From: Chryseobacterium gleum
GTDB lineage: Bacteria; Bacteroidota; Bacteroidia; Flavobacteriales_D; Sanyastnellaceae
Length of the DNA stretch: 8,586 nucleotides
NCBI GenBank assembly: GCA_943330925.2
Contig: CALQJP020000082.1
Span: 1 to 8,586 of the forward strand
Direction of reading: 5' to 3'
Shown: positions 5,797 through 8,586 of the stretch, one piece after another
Numbering within the stretch: the first letter of the stretch is position 1
How the letters are laid out: every line of letters begins with the position of its first letter
Made by a program: the position numbers and the translations under genes
Notes under the pieces: model-generated
The model's database searches: none
Told to the model about the DNA's origin: nothing
The model's input: only the letters and a program-made list of their open reading frames with translations

Positions 5797-7329
5797 TTAC
5801 AAATCGAACTTAATTCCCTGTGCCAACGGGAGATTCGCACTGTAATTGATTGTGTTGGTTTGACGACGCATATAACTCTTCCAGCTATCTGAGCCTGATT
5901 CACGTCCACCACCTGTTTCCTTCTCTCCTCCGAAAGCACCACCGATTTCAGCTCCGCTCGTTCCAATGTTGACGTTGGCTATACCACAGTCGCTACCTTC
6001 GACCGACAAGAAATATTCAGCTTCTCGCATATTCGTGGTCATTATACTGCTGCTAAGACCCTGAACTACACCGTTTTGCATTCCAACAGCATCTTGAAGT
6101 TCACTGTACTTCATTACGTACAAAATCGGAGCAAATGTCTCGTGCTGCACAATCGGCAAACTAGAATCCTTGACTTGAATGACACAAGGCTTCACATAGC
6201 AACCGCTTTCATAACCAGCACCTTCCAACACGCCACCTTCCACCAAAACGTTACCGCCTTGCTGCTTGGCCGCCTCAATAGAGTCGAGGTACATAGAAAC
6301 AGCGGCCTTGTCGATGAGTGGGCCGACGTGATTGTTCTGATCAAGCGGATTTCCAATTCTCAATTGTCCGTAAGCCTGAACCAATTTACCAACCACTTCG
6401 TCGAAAATGCTCTCATGAATAATCAGCCTGCGTGTGGTTGTGCAACGTTGTCCTGCTGTGCCACAAGCTCCAAAAACAGCTCCGATGATTGTCATCTTTA
6501 AATCTGCGTTCGGCGTAACGATGATGGCGTTGTTACCCCCTAATTCCAACAAACTACGGCCAAAACGTTCTGCTACTCTAGCGCCAACAATGCGCCCCAT
6601 TCGTGAGCTGCCTGTTGCTGAAATAAGCGGCACACGCTTGTCCTCGGTCATCATCGTTCCCACGTGAACATCACCTGTAATGATGCTTGAAATACCCTCG
6701 GGTAGATTGTTTTCACGCGCAACTTCATTCCAAATATTTTGACAAGCTACAGCACATAACGGCGTCTTCTCGCTGCCCTTCCATACACACACATTTCCGC
6801 AAACCCAAGCGAGCGCGCTGTTCCAGCTCCAAACCGCAACCGGGAAGTTGAACGCCGAAATGATGCCGACGATACCCAGCGGATGCCATTGCTCGTACAT
6901 GCGGTGACCCGGACGCTCACTGTGCATGGTTAAGCCATACAACTGACGCGACAAACCAACCGCAAAATCACAGATGTCAATCATCTCCTGCACCTCGCCC
7001 AAGCCTTCTTGGAGCGACTTTCCCATTTCATACGAAACCAACTGACCTAACTCTTGCTTCTTCGCACGAAGCTTGTCGCCATATTGACGAACAATCTCTC
7101 CGCGCTTGGGAGCAGGCATCAATCGCCAAGTTAGAAACGCATTTTGCGCTGTTGCAATAACTCGCTCGTAATCCTGAGGGGCCGTTGTTGTTATCGTTCC
7201 TATTAGTTTTCCATCAGCGGGCGAATACGAAGAAATTGATTCGCCTGAACCAAAGAATTCCAGCCCTGTGCTAGTGCCGGCGTTGCTACTCTGAAGACCC
7301 AAGGTCTTCAACATATGATCGACTTGCAT
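5797..7329 (-). CDS. ALDH7-family aldehyde dehydrogenase (probable aminoadipate-semialdehyde / L-piperidine-6-carboxylate dehydrogenase)
   Basis: This 510-residue NAD(P)-dependent dehydrogenase resembles the ALDH7 (antiquitin, bacterial AmaB) branch, which oxidises 2-aminoadipate 6-semialdehyde (in equilibrium with piperideine-6-carboxylate) in lysine degradation. Numbering from the chosen start: the FNFP Asn is N162, the Lys of WKGSEKTP K184, the general-base Glu of LLELGG E262, and the nucleophile of GTAGQRCTTTRR C296. HETFAPILYV and the family-typical C-terminal stretch SDCGIANVNIGTSGAEIGG...SGSDSWKSYMRRQTNTINYS are present. I start at the ATG at 7329; the ATG at 7314 (505 residues) is also possible. 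A start at the GTG at 7380 is unlikely because it lies upstream of the promoter at 7347-7374. No other lysine-pathway gene is in the window, so the substrate is inferred from the family. The upstream neighbour lies 63 bp away on the same strand. Confidence 0.93.
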   Translation of the reverse strand: MQVDHMLKTLGLQSSNAGTSTGLEFFGSGESISSYSPADGKLIGTITTTAPQDYERVIATAQNAFLTWRLMPAPKRGEIVRQYGDKLRAKKQELGQLVSYEMGKSLQEGLGEVQEMIDICDFAVGLSRQLYGLTMHSERPGHRMYEQWHPLGIVGIISAFNFPVAVWSWNSALAWVCGNVCVWKGSEKTPLCAVACQNIWNEVARENNLPEGISSIITGDVHVGTMMTEDKRVPLISATGSSRMGRIVGARVAERFGRSLLELGGNNAIIVTPNADLKMTIIGAVFGACGTAGQRCTTTRRLIIHESIFDEVVGKLVQAYGQLRIGNPLDQNNHVGPLIDKAAVSMYLDSIEAAKQQGGNVLVEGGVLEGAGYESGCYVKPCVIQVKDSSLPIVQHETFAPILYVMKYSELQDAVGMQNGVVQGLSSSIMTTNMREAEYFLSVEGSDCGIANVNIGTSGAEIGGAFGGEKETGGGRESGSDSWKSYMRRQTNTINYSANLPLAQGIKFDL

Positions 7330-7346
7330 GTGTTGTGTTTTGACGG

Positions 7347-7374
7347 CAAAGATAGTTGCGCATCCTGTAACCAA
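7347..7374 (-). promoter_or_regulatory. Bacteroidota-type promoter of the aldehyde dehydrogenase gene
   Basis: On the minus strand, TTG (7374-7372), a 17-nt spacer and TATCTTTG (7354-7347) exactly match the Bacteroidota consensus TTG-N17-TAnnTTTG. Transcription should start near 7340-7342, leaving a leader of about 12 nt to the ATG at 7329 or 27 nt to the ATG at 7314, with A/C-rich sequence before the first. It lies wholly in the gap between the two minus-strand genes, so the dehydrogenase can be transcribed independently of the gene upstream of it. Confidence 0.75.
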
Positions 7375-7392
7375 GGTCACAATGCACAGCCA

Positions 7393-8586
7393 TTAATTCC
7401 AGCACAATGCCCTGTCCAAATCGGAGAGTGCAATGGGCTCTGTTTTCTTCACCAGATAACTTCGACACGAAGTATTAATCTTACTCACCTCCATATGAGG
7501 ATTGCCGCCCGGATTATCCAGTGTTATGAGCCTAACATTCCGATTCGCCGGAACTCCCTTGAAAACATACTGATCACCTTGCTTAATGCCCGATAAAATG
7601 CACTTGTCGGAATCAAAAACCATAGAAACCGCCGCGTTCTCACACATAGGAGCCTGCACTGTTACGTCAACCAAGGGCGACTCATTCGGCAAAAAGCGGT
7701 CACAATTAATCCACCCCAATTCAGTGCTTGAAAACACGTAGTAATTGAGGTCTTCGGTGTTTACATCAGACATTTTCTGTTCCGGGTCAGCATAATCGTA
7801 ACGCTTCGCAAATCGATCGACAAATTGCTTGGTGCTTCGTTCTTGTTGACGCCCGAACGACAAAATACACGCGTGATCTGCTGTATAAACAGGCATAAAC
7901 TTCTTCAGGTCAAGACGGGGCATAGAAGACAGCGCGGTGGCCAACAATCGATCATATTCAACCTTCGATGTGTGCGAAACATAGTAATCACGAAAAGACC
8001 CGTCTTCATTCACGTGAAAAGTGATCTGAGAGTACATCCGATTTGCACAAAAATCATCGAGCATTTGTGGGTCCGGATTGAAACTAGACACGAACCATTG
8101 ATTAAGATTCTGGCCGTTCATGAGCGGCCAATTGAAATAATCCATCTCTTGAATATGCGTGCCGCAACGATACTGACTTGCGCTGATTTGAACGAAACAA
8201 TCGTTCACGATAGGGTCAGGCGCACTAGCGGTTTCCTCAATAGGATCAGCACTTTCATCCAAAACCCAATCAATGGTTCCGTTGCTGTCGCTTTGGCCGT
8301 AAAACAGCTCAAAATCGCCCTTTCGCTCCCCATCAATCGGAAAATAAATGTTGTAGCGTCCACCGTCCTTAAGGCCAACCTCTTCTCGTCCCGCATATGC
8401 CAGTACCTTAATCATACCCGCTGTTTCAAGTCTCCGACCTCCGCTGGTTGTGCTCAGTTTCGCTGCTAGCATTTCATCCAGATCGAAGCACTCCTCTATA
8501 ACGAGCTTTACTTTTCCAACAACCGGCTTTCCTGATGCATGCACAAAGGAACCCGACGGGAAAAACAACTTTGTGCCGCCCTTGCA
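7393..8586 (-). CDS. hypothetical Bacteroidota protein, probably exported (N-terminus outside window)
   Basis: The frame is open from the window edge (8586) to a TAA at 7395-7393 and gives 397 residues; the TTG at 8568 is read as an internal Leu. I recognise no named enzyme. The visible start GGTKLFFPSGSFVHASGKPVVGKVKLVIEE, followed by TTSGGRRLETAGMIKVLAYAG, looks like a beta-sandwich domain that I recall from uncharacterised Bacteroidota cell-surface proteins. The middle contains NYYVFSSTELGWINCDRF, after which a final beta-rich domain appears to run to the C-terminus (DRALCWN). Nine scattered Cys residues would suit an extracytoplasmic protein, but the signal peptide or lipobox would lie outside the window. 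No catalytic motif is obvious. The aldehyde dehydrogenase gene follows 63 bp downstream but has its own promoter, so a functional link is uncertain. Confidence 0.8.
   Translation of the reverse strand, partial: CKGGTKLFFPSGSFVHASGKPVVGKVKLVIEECFDLDEMLAAKLSTTSGGRRLETAGMIKVLAYAGREEVGLKDGGRYNIYFPIDGERKGDFELFYGQSDSNGTIDWVLDESADPIEETASAPDPIVNDCFVQISASQYRCGTHIQEMDYFNWPLMNGQNLNQWFVSSFNPDPQMLDDFCANRMYSQITFHVNEDGSFRDYYVSHTSKVEYDRLLATALSSMPRLDLKKFMPVYTADHACILSFGRQQERSTKQFVDRFAKRYDYADPEQKMSDVNTEDLNYYVFSSTELGWINCDRFLPNESPLVDVTVQAPMCENAAVSMVFDSDKCILSGIKQGDQYVFKGVPANRNVRLITLDNPGGNPHMEVSKINTSCRSYLVKKTEPIALSDLDRALCWN
8006..8021. promoter_or_regulatory. weak parS-like word in the hypothetical surface-protein gene
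   Basis: Read on the minus strand, CTTTTCACGTGAATGA keeps the central CACGTG and the TTTCACGTGAA core but matches the full consensus at only 12 of 16 positions. It encodes T-F-H-V-N-E. It is listed as a possible outlying member of the cluster. Confidence 0.25.

Noticed and set aside
6656..6671. CACGTG at 6661-6666 in the aldehyde dehydrogenase gene as another parS
   Set aside because: Only the central hexamer matches; the flanking arms do not fit the consensus. About two CACGTG hexamers are expected by chance in this window.
7330..7380. GTG start at 7380 for the aldehyde dehydrogenase (527 residues)
   Set aside because: It lies upstream of a near-perfect promoter at 7347-7374 and adds residues with no counterpart in the ALDH7 family; transcripts from that promoter could not include it.
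7825..8469. 214-residue plus-strand ORF within the hypothetical surface-protein gene
   Set aside because: It lies opposite a longer frame with sensible protein composition that runs to the window edge; its own translation has no recognisable domain.

Overview
The window reads as chromosomal core sequence from a member of the Bacteroidota, most likely a Flavobacteriales-type bacterium. Three things support this. First, a DUF4175-type protein, a small HATPase, ybeY and mnmG lie together, an order I recall from Flavobacteriia. Second, start codons lack clear Shine-Dalgarno sequences and are preceded by A/T-rich DNA. Third, there is a very good match to the Bacteroidota promoter consensus (TTG, 17-nt spacer, TAnnTTTG) at 7347-7374. 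I see no insertion sequence, tRNA, rRNA, CRISPR array or prophage gene.

Layout. Positions 1-1914 (+) hold the C-terminal 637 residues of a very long Gln/Glu/Lys-rich coiled-coil protein (DUF4175 type) whose start is outside the window. Six bases later, 1921-2343 (+) encodes an RsbW/SpoIIAB-like ATPase. A tandem universal stress protein runs convergently (2340-3134, -), and its stop codon overlaps the ATPase stop on the four bases TTAA. After a 255-bp divergent intergenic region come ybeY (3390-3815, +) and mnmG (3846-5720, +), that is, rRNA maturation and tRNA wobble-uridine modification. A 13-bp perfect hairpin (5741-5770) is the shared terminator for mnmG and for the converging ALDH7-type aldehyde dehydrogenase (5797-7329, -). 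Upstream of that dehydrogenase, on the same strand, is the C-terminal part of an unrecognised, probably exported Bacteroidota protein (7393-8586, -), cut by the window edge.

The most interesting signal is not a gene. The palindromic word TTTCACGTG(A/G)AA occurs three times within 3.2 kb: inside the ATPase gene (2009-2024), in the 30-bp ybeY-mnmG spacer (3822-3837), and inside mnmG (5227-5242). About 0.0015 occurrences are expected in the whole window by chance. These sites match the ParB-binding parS consensus TGTTTCACGTGAAACA at 13-14 of 16 positions. I interpret the block as a chromosomal parS cluster, a ParB/SMC loading zone, which suggests the locus lies near the replication origin. Weaker relatives lie at 3162-3177 and 8006-8021.
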